Positions 36,704 through 45,158 of a stretch of 64,000 bases of DNA are shown piece by piece; within the stretch, counting starts at the first letter, position 1, and every line of letters begins with the position of its first letter. Source of the stretch: CAZKUN01 sp964555935. Its GTDB lineage: Bacteria; Armatimonadota; Zipacnadia; Zipacnadales; VGFC01. Position numbers and translations under genes: made by a program. The stretch spans positions 13,735-77,734 of the forward strand of contig CAZKUN010000012.1 in the NCBI GenBank assembly GCA_964555935.1. The letters run 5' to 3'. The notes under the pieces are model-generated. The model worked only from the letters and a program-made list of their open reading frames with translations, was not told where the DNA came from and made no database searches.

Positions 36704-37378
36704 CTAGGCTGGCGTGTCGGCGAGGACATCGGGAAGTTCGGCCGCCGATGGCAGAACGAGGCGCGCGCCGACCTCGGCGAACTTCTCGCGAGTGCCGGTG
36801 GTCGTCAGCACGCCGATTGCGTGGGCACCGACTTCGCGAGCCGTCTCGACATCCGTGTGGTGGTCGCCAACGATCACGGCGAGTTCCGGCGGACAGTCCA
36901 GCGCCGCCAGCGTTCGCTCGAGGTGCCCGGGATGCGGCTTCACGTTCTCAACATCATCGCGGGCGAAGAGCACCGCGCACGGCAAGGGGTGATGCTCCAG
37001 CACCAACTCGCACCCCTCGCGCGAATTGCGAGTGAAGATTCCCATTGCGTAACCACGCTCCGCGAGGGTGTCCAGAGCATCGACGACGCCCGGGAACGGC
37101 TCGGCGCCGCGACAGGCGTCCAGCTCGCCTTGCCTTACGATCTCCATCGATTCGCGACGAATCGTATCCGCGCGGTCCAAATCGACCCTCGCACAGATAC
37201 TGTCGATCATCTCGAGGATATAGCGCTGGAAGAGCGCTTCGTCCCAGACATCCTCGGCGATGAAGAACTCGCGCAGACGCGCGCGGATGGCGCCAAAATC
37301 GATATTCGTCTCGGCGAGGGTGCCATCAAAATCGAAGACCACCACGCGCACGGGCGGGAACGGTTCCTGGGGGGGCAA
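36704..37378 (-). CDS. HAD-superfamily phosphatase (phosphoglycolate phosphatase-like)
   Basis: This is a cytoplasmic HAD-IA hydrolase of 224 aa. Motif I FDFDGTLAET is at about residues 15-24 (nucleophile Asp16, acid Asp18), motif II is IFTRNSR, motif III Lys is in NVKPHPGH, and motif IV VGDHHTDVETA has its two acids. A helical cap lies between motifs I and II. This is the pattern of phosphoglycolate phosphatase or related enzymes, but substrate cannot be told. Spacing to the AIR-synthase-like gene is 15 bp, so they may be co-transcribed. Confidence 0.9.
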   Translation of the reverse strand: MPPQEPFPPVRVVVFDFDGTLAETNIDFGAIRARLREFFIAEDVWDEALFQRYILEMIDSICARVDLDRADTIRRESMEIVRQGELDACRGAEPFPGVVDALDTLAERGYAMGIFTRNSREGCELVLEHHPLPCAVLFARDDVENVKPHPGHLERTLAALDCPPELAVIVGDHHTDVETAREVGAHAIGVLTTTGTREKFAEVGARLVLPSAAELPDVLADTPA

Positions 37379-37398
37379 AGTGACGTGACCTCCGACCG

Positions 37399-37935
37399 TC
37401 AGGCGGAGACGATCTCGGCGCCTCTAGCCAGCGCCTGCATGTTGATCTCGACCAACTGAGGGCGCTTCTTGAGCTGCGCGGCGACGGCGTCCTTGACGCT
37501 CTGCAGCTCGACCGCGCCCGACGCCGCGACGTACGCGCCCAGCATGATGCTGTTGGCGACACGCTCGTTGCCCATCTCAAGCGCAATCTCATTCGCCGCG
37601 ATCTCCAGCACCTGGACATCATCTCGGTCGACCGGGTCCGCCGCGAGCGATGTGTTGATGACGAGCAGGCCGCCAGGCCGGACAGTGGGAGCGTGCTTCT
37701 TGACGGCAGTCGACTCGAGCGCCACGACCGCGGAGGGCTCGCCGACGGTCGGGCTGCCGATACCGCGATCGGAAACAACCACCGTGCAGTTGGCCCAGCC
37801 GCCACGGACCTCGGGCGAATAGCTCGGCAGAAACGAGACCATCTTCCCCTCGTTCATGGCGGCAACGGCCAGCATCTGGCCCATGGTTATGAGCCCCTGG
37901 CCGCCGATTCCAGCGAAGATAACATCACTGCGCAT
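37399..37935 (-). CDS. 2-oxoacid:ferredoxin oxidoreductase, gamma subunit
   Basis: The gamma subunit of a four-subunit 2-oxoacid:ferredoxin oxidoreductase, which oxidises 2-oxoglutarate, pyruvate or branched-chain 2-oxoacids to acyl-CoA and reduces ferredoxin. The 178-aa product has the family marks GIGGQGLITMGQMLA, SYSPEVRGGWANC and VVALESTAV. ATG 37935 follows AAGGAG 6 bases upstream. It is the last gene of the operon NTPase-delta-alpha-beta-gamma. Subunit class points to KorC/VorA-like enzymes rather than a fused pyruvate synthase. Confidence 0.94.
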   Translation of the reverse strand: MRSDVIFAGIGGQGLITMGQMLAVAAMNEGKMVSFLPSYSPEVRGGWANCTVVVSDRGIGSPTVGEPSAVVALESTAVKKHAPTVRPGGLLVINTSLAADPVDRDDVQVLEIAANEIALEMGNERVANSIMLGAYVAASGAVELQSVKDAVAAQLKKRPQLVEINMQALARGAEIVSA

Positions 37936-37971
37936 GCGTCACTCCTTGGCGACTGCCCCACGCCCCGCCCG

Positions 37972-38742
37972 CTACTCCGGCGACTTGTAGACGCCGAGCG
38001 GGTACTGCGCTTGCATCTCTTCCTTCAGCCACTCGATCGATTGTTCGCGGGTCTTGCCCCACATGGTCGGGCAGATGCTGAGGACTTCGACTAGGCTGAA
38101 CCCCTTGCCGTCGGCCTGGATCTGCACGGCTTTCTTGATGGCTCGGGCGGCGTTGCGTATAGCCTTCGGGTCGGTGGTGGTCACTCGCTCCACGTAGGTG
38201 GCGCCCTCGAGCGTGGAGATCAGTTCGCTGATTCTGATGGGGTAACCCTCGCGACTCGGATCGCGCCCCTGGGGAGACGTCGTGGTCTTCTGGCCGATCA
38301 GCGTGGTGGGGGCCATCTGCCCCTGGGTCATGCCGAAGACGGCGTTGTTGATGAAGATGCAGGTGATCGATTCACCACGAGCCGCCGCGTGGACGACCTC
38401 GGCAATGCCGATGCCCGCGAGGTCGCCGTCTCCCTGGTAGGTCAGGACTATGGTCTCGGGGTCCACGCGCTTGACGCCGGTCGCGACGGCCGGTGCCCGA
38501 CCGTGTGGAGCCTGGATCGAGTCGGTGTCGAAGAACTTGTATGCCCAGACGGCGCACCCCACCGGGGCGATGACGACCGAGCGGTCCTTCAGCCCGAGAT
38601 CTCCAATGGCCTCAGCGACCAGCCGCATGGTCGTGCCATGGGTGCAGCCGGGACAGAAGGTGAGCGCGATGTCCTCGAGCGCATCCGGGCGCCCGGCGAC
38701 GCACTCCATGCCCTCGGGGACAGCAGTCTGCGTGTCCGTCAT
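37972..38742 (-). CDS. 2-oxoacid:ferredoxin oxidoreductase, beta subunit (thiamine diphosphate-binding)
   Basis: The beta subunit binds thiamine diphosphate and one iron-sulfur cluster. It has the CPGCTHG segment near residue 30 (cluster ligands), HGRAPAVATGVK, and the ThDP motif GDGDLAGIG ... INNAVFGMTQGQ. The 256-aa length fits KorB/VorC. The motif APTTLIGQKTTTSP is of the 2-oxoglutarate/2-oxoisovalerate subfamily. It lies between the alpha and gamma genes with gaps of under 40 bp. Confidence 0.95.
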   Translation of the reverse strand: MTDTQTAVPEGMECVAGRPDALEDIALTFCPGCTHGTTMRLVAEAIGDLGLKDRSVVIAPVGCAVWAYKFFDTDSIQAPHGRAPAVATGVKRVDPETIVLTYQGDGDLAGIGIAEVVHAAARGESITCIFINNAVFGMTQGQMAPTTLIGQKTTTSPQGRDPSREGYPIRISELISTLEGATYVERVTTTDPKAIRNAARAIKKAVQIQADGKGFSLVEVLSICPTMWGKTREQSIEWLKEEMQAQYPLGVYKSPE

Positions 38743-38768
38743 TGTGGTTCTCCGGTCGCGCAGGTCCG

Positions 38769-39836
38769 TCAGCGACCCGCGATGTCTCTGAGTTTGGCCG
38801 AGATCTCCTCCGGCGTGATCATCAGCCCGCCCATCTTGCGAAGCAGGCTGACCTCGGACCGATCGCCGACCGCGACGCGGACGTCCTCGACGAGCTGGCC
38901 CGCCGAGGCCTCAACAACCAGCGTCTTCGGCGCAACCCCGGCCCACTTACCGAGCGGCTCGTACGGGAACGGGAAGAGGCTGATGGGTCGCACGAGACGG
39001 GCGCGGATGCCCTCGTCGGCCGCGATTTCCATTGCGGTCTCGCAACAACGCGCGGGAATGCCGTAGGCGACGATCAGTATCTCGGGATCATCGTCCCCGA
39101 GCTCCTTCCACCGGACCTGCTCGCGCGCGACGCGCTCGTACAGTTCAACCAGGTCTTGGTTCTTGGCCTCGAGATCGGGCGGCTGGTCATATAACGAGTT
39201 AATCACGTTGCGCGCGCGATTCCCGCGCTTGCCGCCGACGGCCCACGGTTTCTCTGGCTGCGCGGCGGAATCGCGTGGCCGCACCTTTACCGGCTCCATC
39301 ATCTGCCCCAGAGCCGCTTCGCTGAGGATCATCACCGGGTGGCGATACATGTCAGCGATGTCGAAGGCCTCGCACGTCAGGTCGTATAGCTCCTGCAGCG
39401 TCGACGGCGAGAAGGTGATCATCCGCCCGTCGCCATGGCCCGCGCCGCGCGTTGCGAGCCAGTAGTCGGATTGGCTGGTGCCGATGTTACCGAGTCCAGG
39501 TCCGCCGCGCGCGATGTTGATGACGACGCACGGGACCTCCGAGCCGATGATGTACGAGAGCCCCTCCTGCATCAGCGAGATGCCCGGGCCCGACGATGAT
39601 GTCATGACCCTCGCGCCGGCGGCGGCGGCTCCGTAGACCATGTTGATCGCCGCGACCTCCGACTCGGCCTGCAGGTACACGCCGCCGACCTCCGGCAGGT
39701 GGAGGGCCATGTACTCGGGGATCTCATTCTGCGGCGTGATGGGATATCCGAAGAAGTGCCGGCATCCGCCCGCGAGGGCGCCCTCTCCGGCCGCTTCGTT
39801 ACCCTTCATGAAGATCGTATCGCGCTCAACCGACAA
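38769..39836 (-). CDS. 2-oxoacid:ferredoxin oxidoreductase, alpha subunit
   Basis: The alpha subunit carries the pyrimidine-binding domain that pairs with the beta subunit. It starts at TTG 39836 after GGAGG and opens with FMKGNEAAGEGALAGGCRHFFGYPITPQNEIPEYM, typical of KorA/VorB. Later are SSGPGISLMQEGLSYI, RGGPGLGNIGTSQSDY, and the C-terminal IVAYGIPAR segment. At 355 aa it has the separate-subunit length. Substrate could be 2-oxoglutarate or 2-oxoisovalerate; the sequence alone does not settle it. Confidence 0.95.
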   Translation of the reverse strand: MSVERDTIFMKGNEAAGEGALAGGCRHFFGYPITPQNEIPEYMALHLPEVGGVYLQAESEVAAINMVYGAAAAGARVMTSSSGPGISLMQEGLSYIIGSEVPCVVINIARGGPGLGNIGTSQSDYWLATRGAGHGDGRMITFSPSTLQELYDLTCEAFDIADMYRHPVMILSEAALGQMMEPVKVRPRDSAAQPEKPWAVGGKRGNRARNVINSLYDQPPDLEAKNQDLVELYERVAREQVRWKELGDDDPEILIVAYGIPARCCETAMEIAADEGIRARLVRPISLFPFPYEPLGKWAGVAPKTLVVEASAGQLVEDVRVAVGDRSEVSLLRKMGGLMITPEEISAKLRDIAGR

Positions 39837-39863
39837 ACTGTTGCCTCCGTGCGCGCCGCGCGG

Positions 39864-40103
39864 CTATTCTTCGCGCTTGGCGCGGTAGACGGTTATGCAC
39901 ATGTCCGGGCAGACGAGCGCGCACTGCGCGCACCCGGTGCAGTCATCCATGTCGACAACCTCGGACGGATGGTAGCCCTGAGCGTTGGTCTCCGTGCTGA
40001 TCCGCAGGTTGTCCTTCGGGCAGTGATCCACGCACCAACCGCACGATTTGCAGCGGTCGGTCCGCACGACGATAAATGCTCGAGATGCAGTCTTGTCTGT
40101 CAT
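39864..40103 (-). CDS. 2-oxoacid:ferredoxin oxidoreductase, delta subunit (two 4Fe-4S ferredoxin)
   Basis: A 79-aa ferredoxin-type subunit that passes electrons from the catalytic core. ATG 40103 is preferred over 40124 because GAGGA lies 7 bases before it. Two four-cysteine motifs are present: C-K-S-C-G-W-C-V-D-H-C-P and C-T-G-C-A-Q-C-A-L-V-C-P. The gene is the first of the delta-alpha-beta-gamma set and follows the NTPase gene by 25 bp. Confidence 0.94.
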   Translation of the reverse strand: MTDKTASRAFIVVRTDRCKSCGWCVDHCPKDNLRISTETNAQGYHPSEVVDMDDCTGCAQCALVCPDMCITVYRAKREE

Positions 40104-40128
40104 GTGAGCATCCTCAAGGCACATCCGT

Positions 40129-40827
40129 TTAGCCCCGCTCCCACGGGGGGCGCAAGTAGGACGTCAGAGGTAATACAGGCACGTCGACGACCTCGGCAAT
40201 CTCGCTCGCCAGCTCCGCGGGGCAGCATGCGCACGAAACCGGCACGCCGAGTATCTGGCCCAAATCTCGCGCATGCTGAAGTCCATCCAACACATCTTCA
40301 GACACCGTGTCCTTGCCGATGTTTCCGTTGGCAATGACGCCCGCGTAGGGAAGCCCCGTAACAGAGCTGATCTGATCGGTCAGATCGGCCATCTGCCGAG
40401 GGTCAGAGGCTCCCGGACGGCGCGGGTTGACGACGAAGTACATGTTCGCGTCGCGAGCCCTGAACGCCTCCTGCCAGTGGGTCAGAACCCCCGCTCCGTG
40501 ACGCTGTCCGCCGATGTCAATCACCAGCCCGCTACCTGAATCAGCCAGGGCTCTGGGCATCTGCGTGGGAAGGAGCGGCGTGTCAAACGCCGCCCCCACG
40601 CCCTCTGGGGCCAGGACCGTAACGCCGGCCTCGGTCAGCGGGGCGACGTGTTCTCGCGACCGGAAGTACGGCGTCACGACATCGAGGTCGGCGAGATACG
40701 TCGGGCACTCCGCGGCCCAGCGGATGGCCAGGTTAATGGCGATCTCGGTCTTGCCACTGCCAAAGGGTCCCGCGAGAATTGCCACGCCGGGCGGCGTCAA
40801 GTCGAGCGGTAGGGCGTCAGTCGGCAT
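40129..40827 (-). CDS. P-loop NTPase associated with the oxoacid oxidoreductase operon
   Basis: A 232-aa P-loop protein. Walker A GPFGSGKTE lies around residues 20-28, followed by YLADLDVVTPYFRSRE, an Asp-Ile-Gly-Gly segment (VIDIGGQRHGAG) and a closing VPVLPLTSYL. It resembles SIMIBI/ParA-like ATPases such as those in nickel or cobalamin handling. The chosen ATG 40827 (MPTDALPLDL) follows GGGAAGAAG; 40875 is an alternative. The gene ends 25 bp before the ferredoxin subunit, so it belongs to the operon, perhaps aiding cluster or cofactor loading. That role is inference. Confidence 0.82.
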   Translation of the reverse strand: MPTDALPLDLTPPGVAILAGPFGSGKTEIAINLAIRWAAECPTYLADLDVVTPYFRSREHVAPLTEAGVTVLAPEGVGAAFDTPLLPTQMPRALADSGSGLVIDIGGQRHGAGVLTHWQEAFRARDANMYFVVNPRRPGASDPRQMADLTDQISSVTGLPYAGVIANGNIGKDTVSEDVLDGLQHARDLGQILGVPVSCACCPAELASEIAEVVDVPVLPLTSYLRPPWERG

Positions 40828-40950
40828 CTTCTTCCCGGTCGGTGCGTGATTTGGGTGGAGGTCAGCGACCAGCAAGGCCAGGGGTGGTTGCGCCCACCGT
40901 CATAACTAACGCGCAGATGGGGGGATTCGCTCCCGTCCGCGCGGGACGCG

Positions 40951-42708
40951 TTACCGCGCGCCCGCCTTCTCAGCCGACGCGCGTTGAGCCTCAGCATCAG
41001 CCAACAACTCCGCCGCGTGTTCGAGAGCGGCCCGGTCGCCCTCGCCGGCACCGAGCATCCGCGCAATCTCGGTCACGCGCTCGTCATCGGCCAGGGCACG
41101 AACCGCAGCCACCGTGCGGCCGTCGACCACGTGCTTGTCGGCATGGAATTGCCGATCCGCGAGTCGCGCAATCTGCGGAAGGTGGGTCACGCAGAGCACC
41201 TGCGCGCGCCGGCTGAGGTCGGCGATCTTGCGTCCCACCGCGTGGGTCGCCTGTCCGCCGATCCCCGCGTCGACCTCATCGAAGACGACCGTCTCGATCT
41301 CGTGGCCGCGCGAGCACAGCGATTTGAGCAGCAGCATGATTCGCGACAGCTCTCCACCGGAGGCAATGCTCGCCAACGGTTTCATCGGTTCGCCCGGGTT
41401 TGCAGAGAACGCGAATTGGCACTGGTCGATGCCTGTCTCGTCCGCCTGCCAGGGGCCGTTCTCGCCGTCGATCAGCCCGCGTTCGTCCGCGACCCGAGAC
41501 AGCTCGACGCTCAGTTGGCCCTCCTGCATTCCCACATCGGCGAGATCGCGCGTCAACGCGTCCCCGAGCCGCTTCGCGGCGTCGCCACGGGCCGCCGAGA
41601 GCTGCGCGGCGAGGGCCCCGGCCTCGGCGGCCAGCACCTTCAGGTCCGCATCCAGTTCGGCGAGCCGATCGTCGGCGTTTTCGAGGTCGTGGAGTTTCTG
41701 ACGCGCAGACTCGGCGTGTGCGATGAGTTCGGCAACTGAGTCGCCATACTTGCGCTTCAGGCGAGATATGAGCGCCAGGCGTTGTTCGATCGCGTCGAGC
41801 CCGGAGGGGTCGGCCTCAATGCCCTCGGCATAGTCGCTGACCCGGCCGGCGATGTCCTCAAGCTGTATGGCCGTCGTCTCGAGAGAGGCCGACAGCTCGT
41901 CGAGACTGGCGTCGAGCTTGGCCAGATCAGCCAGCCGGCCAACGGCCTCGCGAACGGCGTCGACGGCGGAGAGGACCTCGTCGGATTCGCCCGTCAGCAG
42001 ATCGCGCGCCACCATGGCGCCCTCGCTCAGCCGCTCCGCATTTGCCAGGCGCCCTCGCGTGACAAGCAGATCATCTTCCTCGTCCGGCTTGAGGCCGGCG
42101 GCGTCGAGTTCCTCGAGTTGGAATCTCAACAGATCGACTTCCTGAAGCCGATCGCGAGCGGCGGCGGCGAGCGCGTCGCGCGCAGCCTTAGCCTCCCTGA
42201 AGGACGCGTAACCCTCCGCATAGGCGTCGAGGCGTTTCTTCACGGCTGAACCGCCAAATGCATCCAGGAAGCGCAGGTGGTTTTCGTCGTGGATGAGCGC
42301 CTGGTGTTCATGCTGACCGTGGATGTCAACGAGGCGATCGCCGATGCTACGGAGCGCGCTGAGTGGCACGGATCGCCCGTTCACGCGGCAGCGAGTCCGG
42401 CCCGTGGCGGAGACGATGCGGGTGAGGATGAGCGTGTTCTCAGCATCCGGCTCGACGCCGGCCTCGGTTGCGGCTTCGAGAGCCTTGGGGGCGTTCGTCG
42501 CGTCGAAGGTAGCCTCTACGATGGCCTGATCGGCGCCGGTCCTGACGCTATCAGGGGGAACGCGCTCGCCGATGGCGGCGCTGAGGGCATCGATGGTGAT
42601 GGACTTGCCGGCGCCGGTCTCACCCGTGATCGCCATGAAACCGCCGGCGAGTTCAACCCGCAGTTCCTCGATGAGCGCAAACTCCTTGATGTAGAGTTCC
42701 GTGAGCAC
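40951..42708 (-). CDS. recN: DNA repair protein RecN
   Basis: RecN is an SMC-like ATPase in double-strand-break repair. Walker A GETGAGKS is at residues 29-36. The QHEHQAL segment, a long coiled coil, the signature LASIASGGELSRIMLLLKSL and Walker B TVVFDEVDAGIGG follow in the canonical order. The 585 aa is slightly longer than usual (about 550). It is the last gene of the efp-accB-accC-nusB-xseA-xseB-dxs-nadK-recN operon, as in many Firmicutes. Confidence 0.97.
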   Translation of the reverse strand: MLTELYIKEFALIEELRVELAGGFMAITGETGAGKSITIDALSAAIGERVPPDSVRTGADQAIVEATFDATNAPKALEAATEAGVEPDAENTLILTRIVSATGRTRCRVNGRSVPLSALRSIGDRLVDIHGQHEHQALIHDENHLRFLDAFGGSAVKKRLDAYAEGYASFREAKAARDALAAAARDRLQEVDLLRFQLEELDAAGLKPDEEDDLLVTRGRLANAERLSEGAMVARDLLTGESDEVLSAVDAVREAVGRLADLAKLDASLDELSASLETTAIQLEDIAGRVSDYAEGIEADPSGLDAIEQRLALISRLKRKYGDSVAELIAHAESARQKLHDLENADDRLAELDADLKVLAAEAGALAAQLSAARGDAAKRLGDALTRDLADVGMQEGQLSVELSRVADERGLIDGENGPWQADETGIDQCQFAFSANPGEPMKPLASIASGGELSRIMLLLKSLCSRGHEIETVVFDEVDAGIGGQATHAVGRKIADLSRRAQVLCVTHLPQIARLADRQFHADKHVVDGRTVAAVRALADDERVTEIARMLGAGEGDRAALEHAAELLADAEAQRASAEKAGAR

Positions 42709-42756
42709 CTCGGCTAACCACCTCGGTCAGGAGTTGCGCGCGCCAGCAGACACGAC

Positions 42757-43653
42757 TCAGTGAGACACGCCCCAGTTCAGCTTATCGCGCAGCCGGCTGT
42801 AGAACGATGTCCCGCCCACGCGAACCAGGCGCGCTCGGAATTCGGCTCGCCGGACCTCAACGACATCGCCCGGCGCGAGCTTCGCGAAGTGCCGCCCGTC
42901 GACGTGCAGGACCAAGTCGTCCGTGTCGTCGTTCTTGTGGGCGATCTCGACACAGACGACGGTGTCTGGGCCGACAACCACCGGACGCGTCTGCAGCGTG
43001 TGCGCGCAGATCGGAGTGATGATGAACGACTCCACGTCGGCGCTCACGACAGGCCCGCCCGCCGAGAGCGAGTATGCCGTGGAGCCCGTCGGTGTCGCGA
43101 TGATGAGCCCATCGCCAGAGTAGCGCGCAACTTCCTCGCCATCGAGCGAAATCCCAAACCTCAGCACCCGAGAGAATGACAGGACCCCGACGACGGCATC
43201 GTTGAGCCCGGGCCAAGACCCCAGCACCTCGTCTCCGCGGCGCACGGAGGCTTGAAGCATCAAACGCTCTTCGATCTGGAAGTTACCGGCGAGGATGTCG
43301 TCGAGCCTCTCGTGGAGCAACTCGAGGCGGCTGTCGGCCAGGAAGCCGAAGCTGCCCATGTCAATTCCCAGCACGGGCACACCAAGCGGCGCGGCGTGGC
43401 GGGCGGTGTGCAGGAGGCTTCCGTCTCCGCCCAAGACGATGACGAGATCCGCGTTGACGATCTCCTCGTGGGGCATCGTGTCACAGGAGATGCCCGTTGC
43501 CTCGGCGACCTCACTCGGCGCCTGCAAGCGCACGCCCGCGTCGTGGAGGGCCCGTGCGAGCGGCGCGGCAGCGTCTCGCGCCGGCTCTCGGTGCAGGGAA
43601 ACATACAGGCCCACCGTCCCAATTGGGCCGTTCCCCGACTTGCTGGTGGCCAC
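42757..43653 (-). CDS. nadK: NAD kinase
   Basis: NadK phosphorylates NAD to NADP. GGDGS is at residues 75-79 within VIVLGGDGSLL, followed by GIDMGSFGFLAD, the N-D-A-V-V substrate segment and TPTGSTAYSLSAGGPVV. These are all catalytic and NAD-binding motifs of the family. It starts at GTG 43653. The 298-aa length is normal. The next gene upstream, a TPR protein, is 12 bp away. Confidence 0.96.
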   Translation of the reverse strand: MATSKSGNGPIGTVGLYVSLHREPARDAAAPLARALHDAGVRLQAPSEVAEATGISCDTMPHEEIVNADLVIVLGGDGSLLHTARHAAPLGVPVLGIDMGSFGFLADSRLELLHERLDDILAGNFQIEERLMLQASVRRGDEVLGSWPGLNDAVVGVLSFSRVLRFGISLDGEEVARYSGDGLIIATPTGSTAYSLSAGGPVVSADVESFIITPICAHTLQTRPVVVGPDTVVCVEIAHKNDDTDDLVLHVDGRHFAKLAPGDVVEVRRAEFRARLVRVGGTSFYSRLRDKLNWGVSH

Positions 43654-43665
43654 TCGGCACGCCCC

Positions 43666-45156
43666 CTAGTTGTCCTCGAGTCGGCGCAGGTTCTCCTTCG
43701 CCTTCTCGTAATTCGGATCGACCTCAATCGCCTTCTTGTACTGGGCCTTCGCCTCTTCAATCTTGCCCTGCTTCTCGTATAGCACGCCGAGGTTGTTCAG
43801 CGCCGGAACGTAGTTCGCATCCTGGGCCAGCCCCTGGCGGAAGTGCGCCAGAGCCTCGTCGAGCTGGTCGCGCTCCATATAGATGAGCCCGACGTTGTTG
43901 TGGGCCTCGACGTTGTTCGTATCGTACTGCAGGCACTGCAGGTACTCGGGGAGTGCCTGGTTGACTTCGCCTTTGCGATAGAGGGCGTTGGCGAGGCCGC
44001 AGTGGGCGCTGGCCTCGCGCGGGAATTTCTCGACCGTGGCGCGCCAGTGCTCCAGCGCCTCCGTCTCGTCTTCTCCGCATCCCTCAAGCGCGAGGCCCAG
44101 GTTGATGAATGCCTTCACGTAACTATCGTCAGCCGCCATGGCCGCGCGGAAATGCTCGATGGCGTCGCAGGGACGGTCCTGCTTGTAGATCACCACTCCC
44201 AGGTTGTTCAGGCAAGCGGGATCCGCGTCATTGAGCGGCGATGCCGTCGAGTATGCGGTTTCCGCGAGCGGAAGGTCGCCCAGCGCGTCGGCGGACAGGC
44301 CGAGGTTGTACCAGGCCTCGAAGGAATCATCGCGGAGCGTGGTGGCTCGTTGCAGCGCGTCGCGCGCGGGCTCATGCTTGCCCTGGCTGTAAAGGGCGAT
44401 CCCGTGCCCCAGATGCGCGTCGAAGATGCCAGAGTCGATCCGAATAGCGGCGGCGTAAGCAACTTCCGCCTCGCCCCATTGGGCAAGCTTGCTGCGAAGC
44501 CATCCGAGCTGGACGAAGCAGTCCGAGCAGCTCGGGTTCAGCCGAGCGGCTTCCTCATAGCGAGGCGCGGCTTTCTCATGCTCGTCGGCATCCTTCAGCG
44601 CGCGGCCGAAGCTCTTGTGGACATCGGGATCGTCGGGCTTGAGCGCGATGGCGTCATGGAAGCGGTTGAACGCCTTGTCCCAGTCGCGCAGGCGAGAGTG
44701 CGTGATCGCCAGGTTGTAGACCGGGAAGAAGTACTTGGGGTTGATCTCAATGGCTCGCTCGTATGCCGCGACGGCCTGGTTGAGCAAGGCGATGGCGCCC
44801 TGGCGGTCCGGCTCGAGCAGCGGGGTGCCCTTCTCCAGGTAAGCGTTACCGAGGTTGTTGAGCGCGACATCGTAGTCCGGGTCGGCCTCGGTGGCTGCGG
44901 TAAGGTGCTCAATCGCTTCATCCCACGCCTTCAGTTCGTAGCACGTTGTGCCGAGCCAGGTGAGGACGGTGGGGTTATCCGGATAGGCCTCAAGCGCCTC
45001 GGTGAACTTGGCCTTGGCCTCGGTGAAACTCTCGGCGTTGTAGGCCTGAACGCCGGCGTCGAAGGCAGCGCGTCCCGGATCCGCGGGCGCGTCATCCTGA
45101 GCGCAGATCGGAATTGCAGCGAGCATGAGAACCAGCATTGTTGACAGTAGCTTCAT
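43666..45156 (-). CDS. Exported tetratricopeptide-repeat protein
   Basis: The 496-aa product has a signal peptide (MKLLSTMLVLMLAAIPICA) and then about twelve TPR units covering nearly the whole chain (for example AFDAGVQAYNAESFTEAKAKFTEALEAYPDN, ALNNLGVLYEKQGKIEEAKAQYKKAIEVDPN). TPR solenoids bind other proteins. It sits inside the housekeeping operon between dxs (2 bp away) and nadK (12 bp away), an unusual insertion for this gene order. The binding partner is not known. Confidence 0.92.
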   Translation of the reverse strand: MKLLSTMLVLMLAAIPICAQDDAPADPGRAAFDAGVQAYNAESFTEAKAKFTEALEAYPDNPTVLTWLGTTCYELKAWDEAIEHLTAATEADPDYDVALNNLGNAYLEKGTPLLEPDRQGAIALLNQAVAAYERAIEINPKYFFPVYNLAITHSRLRDWDKAFNRFHDAIALKPDDPDVHKSFGRALKDADEHEKAAPRYEEAARLNPSCSDCFVQLGWLRSKLAQWGEAEVAYAAAIRIDSGIFDAHLGHGIALYSQGKHEPARDALQRATTLRDDSFEAWYNLGLSADALGDLPLAETAYSTASPLNDADPACLNNLGVVIYKQDRPCDAIEHFRAAMAADDSYVKAFINLGLALEGCGEDETEALEHWRATVEKFPREASAHCGLANALYRKGEVNQALPEYLQCLQYDTNNVEAHNNVGLIYMERDQLDEALAHFRQGLAQDANYVPALNNLGVLYEKQGKIEEAKAQYKKAIEVDPNYEKAKENLRRLEDN

Positions 45157-45158
45157 GG

